From: a virus
DNA length: 38,332 nucleotides
Reading direction: 5' to 3' (one strand)
Virus record (IMG/VR): IMGVR_UViG_3300025137_000102
Coordinates: 1-38,332 of that record
This document shows, in pieces, positions 31,568 through 38,332 of the stretch; the stretch's first letter is position 1, and every line of letters begins with the position of its first letter. Made by a program: the position numbers and the translations under genes. A model generated the notes under the pieces. That model saw only the letters and a list, made by a program, of their open reading frames with translations, was not told where the DNA came from and made no database searches.

Positions 31568-33691
31568 ATGGCTGATGAAAGTTTTCTTCAACCTGATGAC
31601 GACACTCCTGTATCTATTGAAAATCCACAAGAGCAAATGCCCGGATTGGCAGGATACGTCAAATCTAAATTTGAAGATTCAGAGAACGGCAGACGTTCTC
31701 ACGAACTAAAGTGGTTACAGTCTTATAAAAACTTTAAAGGTATTTACGATTCTACAACTCAGTATCGTGACTCCGAAAGATCAAAAGTATTTATTAAGAT
31801 AACTAAAACTAAAGTTCTTGCTGCGTATGGACAGATAGTGGATATACTTTTTAGTAACAAAAAGTTTCCACTTGTTGTAGAACCTACTCCTATGCCTGAA
31901 GGCATCGAGGAGTTTGCTCACATGAAAACTCCAGTAGACGAAGCTGAACAACCAGTTGATCCATTTGGTTTTGAAGGAGATGGTAGAGAGTTACCTCCCG
32001 GAGCTATGTCGGCTCGTGAACCACACAAGTTAGGAACGTACGGTAATGATTTTCCTGACATGTTGGCATCAGGACCTGCAAAGATGGGTGAGCCACAAGT
32101 TAAACCTGCACAGAAGATGGCTATGAATATGGAGAAGTGTATTCACGATCAACTTATGGACAGTAACGCAGTCAACGTATTTCGTAAAGCTATATTTGAA
32201 TCAGCACTACTTGGAACAGGCATAGTCAAAGGTCCGTTAAACTTTTACAAACGTGTTCACAACTGGCAGATGAATCCTGATACTGGGCAAAAAGAATACA
32301 GTCCGTATGAAAAGATAATGCCACGTATAGAATATGTATCTCTGTGGGATTTTCATCCTGATCCATCTGCGACAAGCATTGAAGATTGTGAGTACGTGAT
32401 ACAAAGACATCGTATGAACCGTCAACAACTTCGTGGTCTAATTAAGCGACCATACTTTGATGCGTCAGCTATTGAAGAGTGTCTTACTAAAGGTCCTAAC
32501 TACGAAGATAAATATTACGAAGATACTATTCGTGAGGATGATACTGAACCTTACTACCAAGAGAACAGATACGAAGTTCTTGAGTATTGGGGTGTCATAG
32601 ATAAAAAACTTGCAAACGAAGTTGGCATGGAAAACTCCAACGAGATGTCAGAGTTTGATCAGCTACAAGTCAATGTATGGGTATGTGGTGGTATGGTTAT
32701 CAGATGTGTAATGAACCCATTCACACCTGCAAGAATACCTTTCCAAGCTTTTCCATTTGAGATAGATCCTTATCAAATATGGGGTGTCGGTGTTGCAGAG
32801 AATATGGAATACTCACAAAAGCTAATGAACGGTCATTATCGTATGGCTATTGATAACTTAGCACTAGCAGGTAATCTTGTGTTTGACGTAGACGAAGCAA
32901 GCTTAGTCCCCGGTCAGAATATGGATATATTCCCCGGTAAGATATTTAGACGACAGTCAGGTGTAACAGGAACAGCAATCAACGGATTAAAGTTTCCAAA
33001 CACTGCACCAGAGAACATACAGATGTATCAGATATCACGACAACTTGCTGATGAAGATACAGGTATACCATCAATATTACACGGACAAACAGGTGTAACA
33101 GGAACTGGTAGAACCGCTGCAGGACTATCCATGTTGATGGGTTCAGCAGGACTGGCAATGAAAACAGTCATAAAGAATATAGATGATCATTTACTAAAAC
33201 CATTGGGCGAGTCTTTGTTTCAATGGAACATGCAGTTCAACGATGATCTAGGAGAGATAAAAGGGGATCTAGAAATAAAACCTCGTGGGGTTGCAGCAGT
33301 TATGCAAAAAGAAGTGCGTACACAAAGATTAACTGCCTTGCTTCAAACCGTATCTAACCCAATGCTTGCACCTTTCATAAAGATACCAAACTTAATAAGA
33401 GAACTTGCAATAGCACAGGATATTGATCCTGATACGTTAGTCAACGATGCCAACGAAGCACAACTATACGCTGAAATGTTAAAAGGAATGATGGCTAATG
33501 TACAACAAGGAACAGGCGAGGATGCTGTCGCCACTAATCAACAGCAAGGAATGGGTCAACCTAGTGGAGTACCTCAACAGCCTGAAGGAACTGACAGTCA
33601 AGGGTCTGGTAACGGCACAATCGGAGTCGGAGCTACGCCAACTGCAGGGGAAACTGGCTTTACTGGAAATGCTCCTAGAGTTGAAGAATAA
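31568..33691 (+). CDS. Portal protein (P22-like)
   Basis: 707 residues, with TTAGGA seven bases upstream. It forms the ring at the capsid vertex through which DNA enters and leaves. Typical portal features are KVFIKITKTKVLAAYGQIVD near residue 80, FESALLGTGIVKGP, YVSLWDFHPDPSATSIED, QAFPFEIDPYQIWGVGVAE, and the stem/crown part with QTGVTGTGRTAAGLSMLMG. The C-terminal about 65 residues are low complexity (Gln, Gly, Pro, Thr) and are encoded by DNA that also carries another gene in a second frame. Gene order, terminase then portal then scaffold and capsid, is standard. Confidence 0.92.
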   Translation: MADESFLQPDDDTPVSIENPQEQMPGLAGYVKSKFEDSENGRRSHELKWLQSYKNFKGIYDSTTQYRDSERSKVFIKITKTKVLAAYGQIVDILFSNKKFPLVVEPTPMPEGIEEFAHMKTPVDEAEQPVDPFGFEGDGRELPPGAMSAREPHKLGTYGNDFPDMLASGPAKMGEPQVKPAQKMAMNMEKCIHDQLMDSNAVNVFRKAIFESALLGTGIVKGPLNFYKRVHNWQMNPDTGQKEYSPYEKIMPRIEYVSLWDFHPDPSATSIEDCEYVIQRHRMNRQQLRGLIKRPYFDASAIEECLTKGPNYEDKYYEDTIREDDTEPYYQENRYEVLEYWGVIDKKLANEVGMENSNEMSEFDQLQVNVWVCGGMVIRCVMNPFTPARIPFQAFPFEIDPYQIWGVGVAENMEYSQKLMNGHYRMAIDNLALAGNLVFDVDEASLVPGQNMDIFPGKIFRRQSGVTGTAINGLKFPNTAPENIQMYQISRQLADEDTGIPSILHGQTGVTGTGRTAAGLSMLMGSAGLAMKTVIKNIDDHLLKPLGESLFQWNMQFNDDLGEIKGDLEIKPRGVAAVMQKEVRTQRLTALLQTVSNPMLAPFIKIPNLIRELAIAQDIDPDTLVNDANEAQLYAEMLKGMMANVQQGTGEDAVATNQQQGMGQPSGVPQQPEGTDSQGSGNGTIGVGATPTAGETGFTGNAPRVEE

Positions 33692-33719
33692 TCACGAAAG
33701 AATAATTAAGAATGTCTGA
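33498..33719 (+). CDS. Small helical protein overlapping the portal gene 3' end
   Basis: 73 residues read in another frame, starting with ATG at 33498, with AAAAGGA about eleven bases upstream, overlapping the portal by 194 bases and the next gene by eight. The product looks like a real helical protein, not a shadow: KEWVNLVEYLNSLKELTVKG, then SESELRQLQGKLALLEMLLE. The E-L-R-x-L-Q-G-K/R-L pattern is typical of small phage proteins encoded next to portals and scaffolds. The portal frame over the same DNA is low complexity, as expected when the other frame is constrained. Function unknown. Confidence 0.65.
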   Translation: MYNKEQARMLSPLINSKEWVNLVEYLNSLKELTVKGLVTAQSESELRQLQGKLALLEMLLELKNNHERIIKNV

Positions 33720-36207
33720 CATTTTTGACTTTGCATTTGACTACGGTCTTACTTACTTTGAGCCACCTTCAGAGAAGAAGGATATGTTATCAAAGGAACA
33801 ATACAGTAAAGGCAATGTTGATTTCTACGAGCAAAGTTTAGATGACACTTTAGGAACTGGCATATCTCTCAAATTTAAAAATGACGATGATGAAGATGAT
33901 AAAAAAGACGATGTAAATGTAAATGTTGTAGGTGGTTCAGGAGAAGATCAATCAACCTTGTCGTTTTCTGAAATGGAATCTGTGTATGATAAAGGTCAAA
34001 TTAGTTCTGCAAATATATACGACATGAGTATAGGAACTTATGGAGATGCACTATCAAAAGCAGGATTTGCTGATAAAACACCATTTAATGTTTTTGGACA
34101 AGATATATATACAGCAGGTGTACCAAAGACAGCAGCAGAAGCAAAGAAAGGACTTGAAAGATTTGTATCAAAAGAAAGTCTAGTAAATAAAGGTGTTAAG
34201 ACAGGAGCTAGACTGCTAGGTATGAATCCTATGATAACGAGTGTAGCTATGGGTTTTGCAAACGGTAAAACAGTAGAAGATCCGTTAGGCAATCCAAGCT
34301 TTAGACCTAATCACTTTGCGTTGGGTGCTATTCACGATATAAATATGTCTATACAATATGACAACATAAGTGCTATACAGGCATCATTACGAGATCCAAA
34401 GACTGATACTAGAGGATTTGCTCAATACATAGGTGGTCAACTTGTATCACGGGCCCCGGGTGAGTTTGCTTACAGTGGCACTGGTGCAATAGGATTAAGC
34501 CAAGAAGAATTACAAAGAATAGATGCTTTGTCAAAGGGCATTGTTCCGAGTACATACGATTACAAAACTGAAACTGGAACAGCAGGAACACCTACAGGAA
34601 AAGGTGGTATGTATGATGATAGGGGTAGATATCACGATATAAATGGAACGTATGGTATGGGACCTCGTTCAGCATCAGAAGCTATAGGTAAAAGTACAGG
34701 ACTTGGAACTGAAAAGATAGAAGCCATATTAGCTGATGTAAGATCGGATAAAACAAAAAATTTAAATGTAGAAATAGCAAAGGCACAAGCTGCAAACTTT
34801 GCTGAAGCACAGAGAAAACAAAGAGAAGAAGTAGAAAGACAAATACGAGAGGAAGAAGCTAATACAAGTATTCCTGATGATTATGGTGTTACAGATAATA
34901 TATATTCAAACTTTCAAGATACAACTCCTCAAGTAGATTATAACACCTACTACGATAATAATGACAGTGACAACAATGATAGTCCGGGAGGAGGAGGTAG
35001 CTCTGGTGGTGATTCATCCGACATGGGATTCTCTACACGATACGGTGGGCAGATAGGACAAAAGTTTGCATTGGGTGGTAGAGGTGAAGTTGAACCTGCA
35101 GGTTTTATTGAAGGTCCTCCAGAAAAGTTTAGTGATCAAACAACCATTGCAGATGATATACCCCTAGAAGTTAAAGATGGTACTTTTGTTATAAATGCTC
35201 CTGCCGTAGAGTATGCAGGATCAGATGATATTAGCGAAATGTTAACAAAGGCGTATGAAAAAGTAGGACAAAGTATTGACAAATCTGGGCAAAGTACTAC
35301 AATACCAAGTAGAGAACAAATTAATATAATGATCTCAAGAGGTGAGGTCGTAGTTCCTCCTCAAATAGCAAAGATCATAGGGTATGATCGTCTAGAAAAA
35401 ATAAACAATCGTGGTAAAAAAGAAGTTACCAGACGACAGAAGCAAGGTAATCAAGAAAAGCCACAAGCTAGACAAGCTAGACAAGGTGGTGTAATAACCT
35501 TAGACGATATAAAATACAAAGAACGTTATTCAACTCCTAGTAAAGCCAGACAAGAAACAGAAAAAATATTACGATCTTTACCTTTAGCTGATGCTTTATC
35601 AATTATGATGTACGAAGAAGCAAACGTTTTAGGAGATAAAGGTTTAGAAGGTGTGGCTCACGTGTTTGTTAACAGAGCAGATGCTGAAGGTTACAAAGAT
35701 TTTGGCAACTCTTTAATTAATGAACTTACAAAAAGAACGTACACCAAAGATAAAATATTTCAATTCAATGCCCTTGAACCAACTAAATTTAGAAATACTT
35801 TAAAAATATTTAAAAAGAACAAGAACAAATATTTGAAAATACGTAATATAGCAGAAGAAGTTATCGCAGGTGCTAGAAAAGATTTTACAAAAGGAGCTTT
35901 GTTTTTTAAAAATCCAACATCATCAGGTGCAAAAGATTTTAAAAAGAAAGTAGATTCTGGAGAGTATGTAGAAACAGACAGAAGTAAAAAGGTACAGGGT
36001 GTTTTTCAACATATATACTACAGACCTAAAGACTTTGGTTTTGTAACACAACCTTTACCTAAAACAGAGACAGGAATACCAGAAGGTTTTATAGAAATAC
36101 CAGAACGTAAAAGTCAAACTAAACCAAGAATACCTGAATCAAAGGGTGGATCATTTCTGTTTAGAGGAAGTGATTATGAAAAAGGTGGAGCAACACCTGC
36201 TTTTTAA
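33712..36207 (+). CDS. Virion-associated protein with C-terminal SleB-like cell-wall hydrolase domain
   Basis: 831 residues. Residues 1-440 are unrecognised, partly disordered (acidic run near 57-67, Gly/Ser/Asp-rich stretch 410-440), with a helical segment near 350-385. Residues about 445-575 carry a module I associate with marine phages: FALGGRGEVEPAGFIEGPP, ADDIPLEVKDGTFVINAPAV, MISRGEVVVPPQIAKIIGYD and KINNRGKKEV. Residues about 622-770 match SleB/Hydrolase_2: MMYEEANVLGDKGLEGVAHV (Glu635/Glu636 as likely catalytic acid), FVNRAD, FQFNAL, GALFFKNP and VFQHIYY. Cell-wall cleavage during DNA entry or lysis is likely. The hydrolase part is more AT-rich than the middle, hinting at later addition. 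Confidence 0.75.
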   Translation: MSDIFDFAFDYGLTYFEPPSEKKDMLSKEQYSKGNVDFYEQSLDDTLGTGISLKFKNDDDEDDKKDDVNVNVVGGSGEDQSTLSFSEMESVYDKGQISSANIYDMSIGTYGDALSKAGFADKTPFNVFGQDIYTAGVPKTAAEAKKGLERFVSKESLVNKGVKTGARLLGMNPMITSVAMGFANGKTVEDPLGNPSFRPNHFALGAIHDINMSIQYDNISAIQASLRDPKTDTRGFAQYIGGQLVSRAPGEFAYSGTGAIGLSQEELQRIDALSKGIVPSTYDYKTETGTAGTPTGKGGMYDDRGRYHDINGTYGMGPRSASEAIGKSTGLGTEKIEAILADVRSDKTKNLNVEIAKAQAANFAEAQRKQREEVERQIREEEANTSIPDDYGVTDNIYSNFQDTTPQVDYNTYYDNNDSDNNDSPGGGGSSGGDSSDMGFSTRYGGQIGQKFALGGRGEVEPAGFIEGPPEKFSDQTTIADDIPLEVKDGTFVINAPAVEYAGSDDISEMLTKAYEKVGQSIDKSGQSTTIPSREQINIMISRGEVVVPPQIAKIIGYDRLEKINNRGKKEVTRRQKQGNQEKPQARQARQGGVITLDDIKYKERYSTPSKARQETEKILRSLPLADALSIMMYEEANVLGDKGLEGVAHVFVNRADAEGYKDFGNSLINELTKRTYTKDKIFQFNALEPTKFRNTLKIFKKNKNKYLKIRNIAEEVIAGARKDFTKGALFFKNPTSSGAKDFKKKVDSGEYVETDRSKKVQGVFQHIYYRPKDFGFVTQPLPKTETGIPEGFIEIPERKSQTKPRIPESKGGSFLFRGSDYEKGGATPAF

Positions 36208-36218
36208 AAAAAGAATTA

Positions 36219-36246
36219 GTCAGCTACCCACATAAGTGGCCCTGAC
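36219..36246 (+). ncRNA. Tandem structured hairpin, copy 1
   Basis: Outer stem GTCAG/CTGAC, internal loop (CTAC against CC), inner stem CCAC/GTGG, loop ataa. Copy 2 follows at a 35-base period. Outer-stem pair T-A here is G-C in copy 2, a compensating change that supports an RNA structure in the leader of the scaffold and capsid genes. Confidence 0.55.
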
Positions 36247-36254
36247 GAACCGAA

Positions 36255-36281
36255 GCAGCTACCCACAGCCAGTGGCACTGC
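36255..36281 (+). ncRNA. Tandem structured hairpin, copy 2
   Basis: Outer stem GCAG/CTGC, internal loop (CTAC against CA), inner stem CCAC/GTGG, loop agcca. The sequence CAGCTACCCACA is identical to copy 1, while loop and linker differ. It ends 18 bases before the scaffold start, so it could affect translation or transcript stability. Confidence 0.55.
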
Positions 36282-36299
36282 AATATGAGGTATAAAACT

Positions 36300-37205
36300 A
36301 TGGCAACACAAGTAAAGGGCGTAAGAGCCAACAAACCAAACGATTCATTTGGAGTAACAAATAACGAGAATCTTTATCGTGGTAAATATCGTGAAGATGT
36401 TTACAAAGATGAAGAGGAACAAACAGAAGAAACTCAAGACCCCACGCAAGTGGCTACTCAAGAGAAACCAAAACCTTCTGAAAATAGTTTTGCAGAAGCG
36501 AAGCAACAAGAGGATCACGATTACAAAAAGCGTTATGATGATTTAAAAAAACATTATGACACAAAACTCAACGAGTTTAAAAGTGAACGTGAACAACTCA
36601 TGGGAGAGCTTGATACATTTAAGCAACACACTCAAGAGTTACCTAGAGGTGCAACACCACCTAAGACACTTGAAGAACTTGAAGAGTTCAAAGAAAAGTA
36701 CCCTGATGTATTTCAAGTTGTTGAAACAGTGGCAGGTGTACAATCTGAAGCTAAGATTGCAAAACTAAGACAAGATTTAGAATCAGTTAAACAGCGAGAG
36801 AAAAGTTTAGAAAAAGAAAAAGCTTTTGAAGAACTTCTCAGACTACATCCTGATTTTGATGATCTTAAAACAAATGAAAAGTTTTTAGGGTGGCTTGACG
36901 AACAACCTCAACAATTAAGTGACGGTATTTATAAAAACAATACTGACGCAAAATGGGCAGGTAAGGTCGTGTCTCTTTACAAAGCAGAGATGGGAATCTC
37001 TAATAAGAAACCTACTAAGTCTAAAGAATCTGATGCCGCAGCATCTGTAATAAGGCAACAGCCTAAAGACGTTGCAACAAAGGATTCAACTAAAAAGATT
37101 TGGAAAGGATCTGATATCGCCAGACTTAAACCGTGGGAGTTCGAAAAGGTGGAAGCCGAAATCGATTTGGCACGGCAAGAAGGGCGAATTAATATGAACA
37201 GCTAA
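36300..37205 (+). CDS. Capsid scaffolding protein
   Basis: 301 residues from the ATG at 36300, with GAGG nine bases upstream; the earlier ATG at 36285 is less well placed. Highly charged, with a disordered acidic N-terminus (YKDEEEQTEETQD), a central coiled coil (DYKKRYDDLKKHYDTKLNEF, FKSEREQLMGELDTFKQ; EAKIAKLRQDLESVKQRE), a motif LRLHPDFDDLKTNEKFLGWL, and a basic C-terminal part typical of scaffold binding to coat protein. Position immediately before the major capsid gene is the usual one. It guides procapsid assembly and then leaves the shell. Confidence 0.88.
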   Translation: MATQVKGVRANKPNDSFGVTNNENLYRGKYREDVYKDEEEQTEETQDPTQVATQEKPKPSENSFAEAKQQEDHDYKKRYDDLKKHYDTKLNEFKSEREQLMGELDTFKQHTQELPRGATPPKTLEELEEFKEKYPDVFQVVETVAGVQSEAKIAKLRQDLESVKQREKSLEKEKAFEELLRLHPDFDDLKTNEKFLGWLDEQPQQLSDGIYKNNTDAKWAGKVVSLYKAEMGISNKKPTKSKESDAAASVIRQQPKDVATKDSTKKIWKGSDIARLKPWEFEKVEAEIDLARQEGRINMNS

Positions 37206-37231
37206 AAACCTCAAAAATAGGAGAGAGAAAA

Positions 37232-38209
37232 ATGGCTTTCGGAACTGCTGCAGGATACGGAAATTTACCTTCTGGTAATTTCGCTCCTCAAATTTTCAGC
37301 CAAAAAGTTCTCAAGTTCTTCAGACGTGCTTCGGTTGCAGAAGATATTACGAATACTGATTACACAGGAGAAATTGAAAACTTTGGCGACACTGTGAACA
37401 TTATCAAAGAACCAACAATAACTGTATCCAGTTATACAAGAGGTTCTGTGGTAAATACACAGGACTTGGCAGACGATCAAATAACATTGACCGTTGACCA
37501 AGCTAACGCATTTGCATTTAAAATCGATGACATCGAGGAAAGACACTCGCATGTTAACTTTGAAGCATTAGCAACTTCTTCAGGTGCTTTTGCTCTAAAG
37601 AGAAAATACGATGCAAACGTGTTGCAATCATTAGCAGACGGTGCAGGTCTTGCAGGTGCTGATGATGCAAGTTTATCAGGTGGATTAACAACTACTAATA
37701 CAGCTTTAGGAACAGCGTCTGCTCCAATTAACGTGGAGACAGATGATGCAGGTATCAACCTCATGCTATTAATGGCAAGAATACTTGATGACCAGTCTGT
37801 TCCAGAAGAGAATAGATGGTTTGTTGCTCCTCCAATCTTCTACGAGAAGATGTTTCAAGCAGGTAACAAGATGGCAGAAGTACAGGTAACTGGCGATGCT
37901 TCTTCAAACCTAAGAAACGGACTTGCAACTCCGGGTACACTTGCAGGATTTAGTTGCTACAAGTCTACTGCACTAAATAGTACAGCAGGTACAGACCAAG
38001 TAACACTATCAGGTGTCGCAACAGACGCTTCTGAAAATGTTATCTTAGCAGGTCATATTTCTGCTGCAGCTACAGCGTCTCACATCGCTAAGACTGAAGT
38101 GGTACGTTCAACTGAATCATTCTCTGACGTTGTTAGAGGGTTACATGTCTTTGGAAGAAAAGTCCTTAGACCTGAAGCTCTTGTACGTGGCGTTATAGAT
38201 TTTGCATAG
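37232..38209 (+). CDS. Major capsid protein
   Basis: 325 residues, with a strong AGGAG ribosome site eight bases upstream. It forms the icosahedral shell, expected HK97 fold. The N-terminus FAPQIFSQKVLKFFRRASVA leads into a beta-rich E-loop region (GDTVNIIKEPTITVSSYTRG), then a spine helix (LATSSGAFALKRKYDANVLQ), and the P-domain part VPEENRWFVAPPIFYEKMFQ. The C-terminus is GLHVFGRKVLRPEALVRGVI, an ending common in phage coat proteins. It follows the scaffold gene by 26 bases and precedes another capsid-region gene. Confidence 0.92.
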   Translation: MAFGTAAGYGNLPSGNFAPQIFSQKVLKFFRRASVAEDITNTDYTGEIENFGDTVNIIKEPTITVSSYTRGSVVNTQDLADDQITLTVDQANAFAFKIDDIEERHSHVNFEALATSSGAFALKRKYDANVLQSLADGAGLAGADDASLSGGLTTTNTALGTASAPINVETDDAGINLMLLMARILDDQSVPEENRWFVAPPIFYEKMFQAGNKMAEVQVTGDASSNLRNGLATPGTLAGFSCYKSTALNSTAGTDQVTLSGVATDASENVILAGHISAAATASHIAKTEVVRSTESFSDVVRGLHVFGRKVLRPEALVRGVIDFA

Positions 38210-38221
38210 GAGGGATAACTA

Positions 38222-38332
38222 ATGGCTACTATCGATTTCACCATAACTGGTGGGGGAACTGTAGGTCACCCTGCTCAAGCAATCAGACCTTACATCATGC
38301 AGTCAAAGATATTTGATGCTGCTGATGCAAAC
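38222..38332 (+). CDS. Capsid-region protein, truncated by the window end
   Basis: ATG at 38222, preceded by AGGAGG eight bases upstream, open to the last base: 37 residues, MATIDFTITGGGTVGHPAQA then IRPYIMQSKIFDAADAN. The position directly after the major capsid gene suggests a head or head-completion protein. Too little is present to assign a family. Confidence 0.6.
   Translation, partial: MATIDFTITGGGTVGHPAQAIRPYIMQSKIFDAADAN

Overview
The window is most of a tailed double-stranded DNA phage genome of the short-tailed, T7-like replication type. It is AT-rich, densely packed, and full of stop/start overlaps (TAATG, ATGA). Gene content (terminase, P22-type portal, scaffold, capsid, large internal-virion-like proteins, primase/helicase/DNA polymerase A, T7 endonuclease I homologue, B12-dependent ribonucleotide reductase) points to an environmental, probably marine, podovirus. 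The combination of a monomeric class II ribonucleotide reductase and family A polymerase recalls marine groups such as the cobaviruses of Rhodobacteraceae or RNR-carrying cyanopodoviruses. That placement is inference from gene content. No tRNA, rRNA, CRISPR array, IS element or phage RNA polymerase was seen, so host RNA polymerase probably transcribes all genes. Both ends of the window cut genes, and the tail genes expected between capsid and internal proteins lie outside it.

Layout: (1) 2-9781, plus strand: end of the late operon, with five large or medium virion proteins and one small glycine/methionine-rich protein. (2) 9778-19633, minus strand: one compact replication and nucleotide operon read leftward, in the order primase, DnaB-type helicase, separate 3'-5' exonuclease, separate polymerase A, candidate ssDNA-binding protein, Cas4/RecB-like nuclease, unknown, endonuclease I, unknown, DUF3310, class II RNR, PD-(D/E)XK nuclease, unknown. 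(3) 19655-19739: divergent control region with an inverted repeat carrying back-to-back TTGAC boxes, next to a small ribbon-helix-helix-like protein that could be its regulator. (4) 19740-26642, plus strand: early/accessory block with C5 cytosine methyltransferase, DUF932 protein, winged-helix protein, zinc-ribbon proteins and two tiny membrane proteins, punctuated by three clear intrinsic terminators. (5) 26643-27316: gene-free stretch with palindromes, G-rich runs and a strong sigma70-like promoter overlapped by an operator-like palindrome. (6) 27317-38332, plus strand: terminase small and large subunits with a 38-residue membrane micro-gene between them, a tyrosine-recombinase-like protein inside the late operon, portal, an overlapping gene in the portal 3' end, a protein with a C-terminal SleB-like hydrolase domain, two tandem structured hairpins, scaffold, major capsid protein and a truncated last gene.

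How it works together: the leftward operon supplies dNTPs (RNR), primes, unwinds and copies DNA, and resolves recombination intermediates. The rightward early block holds regulators and an orphan methyltransferase that may protect phage DNA. The rightward late operon packages DNA and builds the capsid and ejection machinery. The points most worth following up are the recombinase-like gene with no visible attachment site, the covarying tandem hairpins upstream of scaffold/capsid, the overlapping gene in the portal, and the terS-terL membrane micro-gene.
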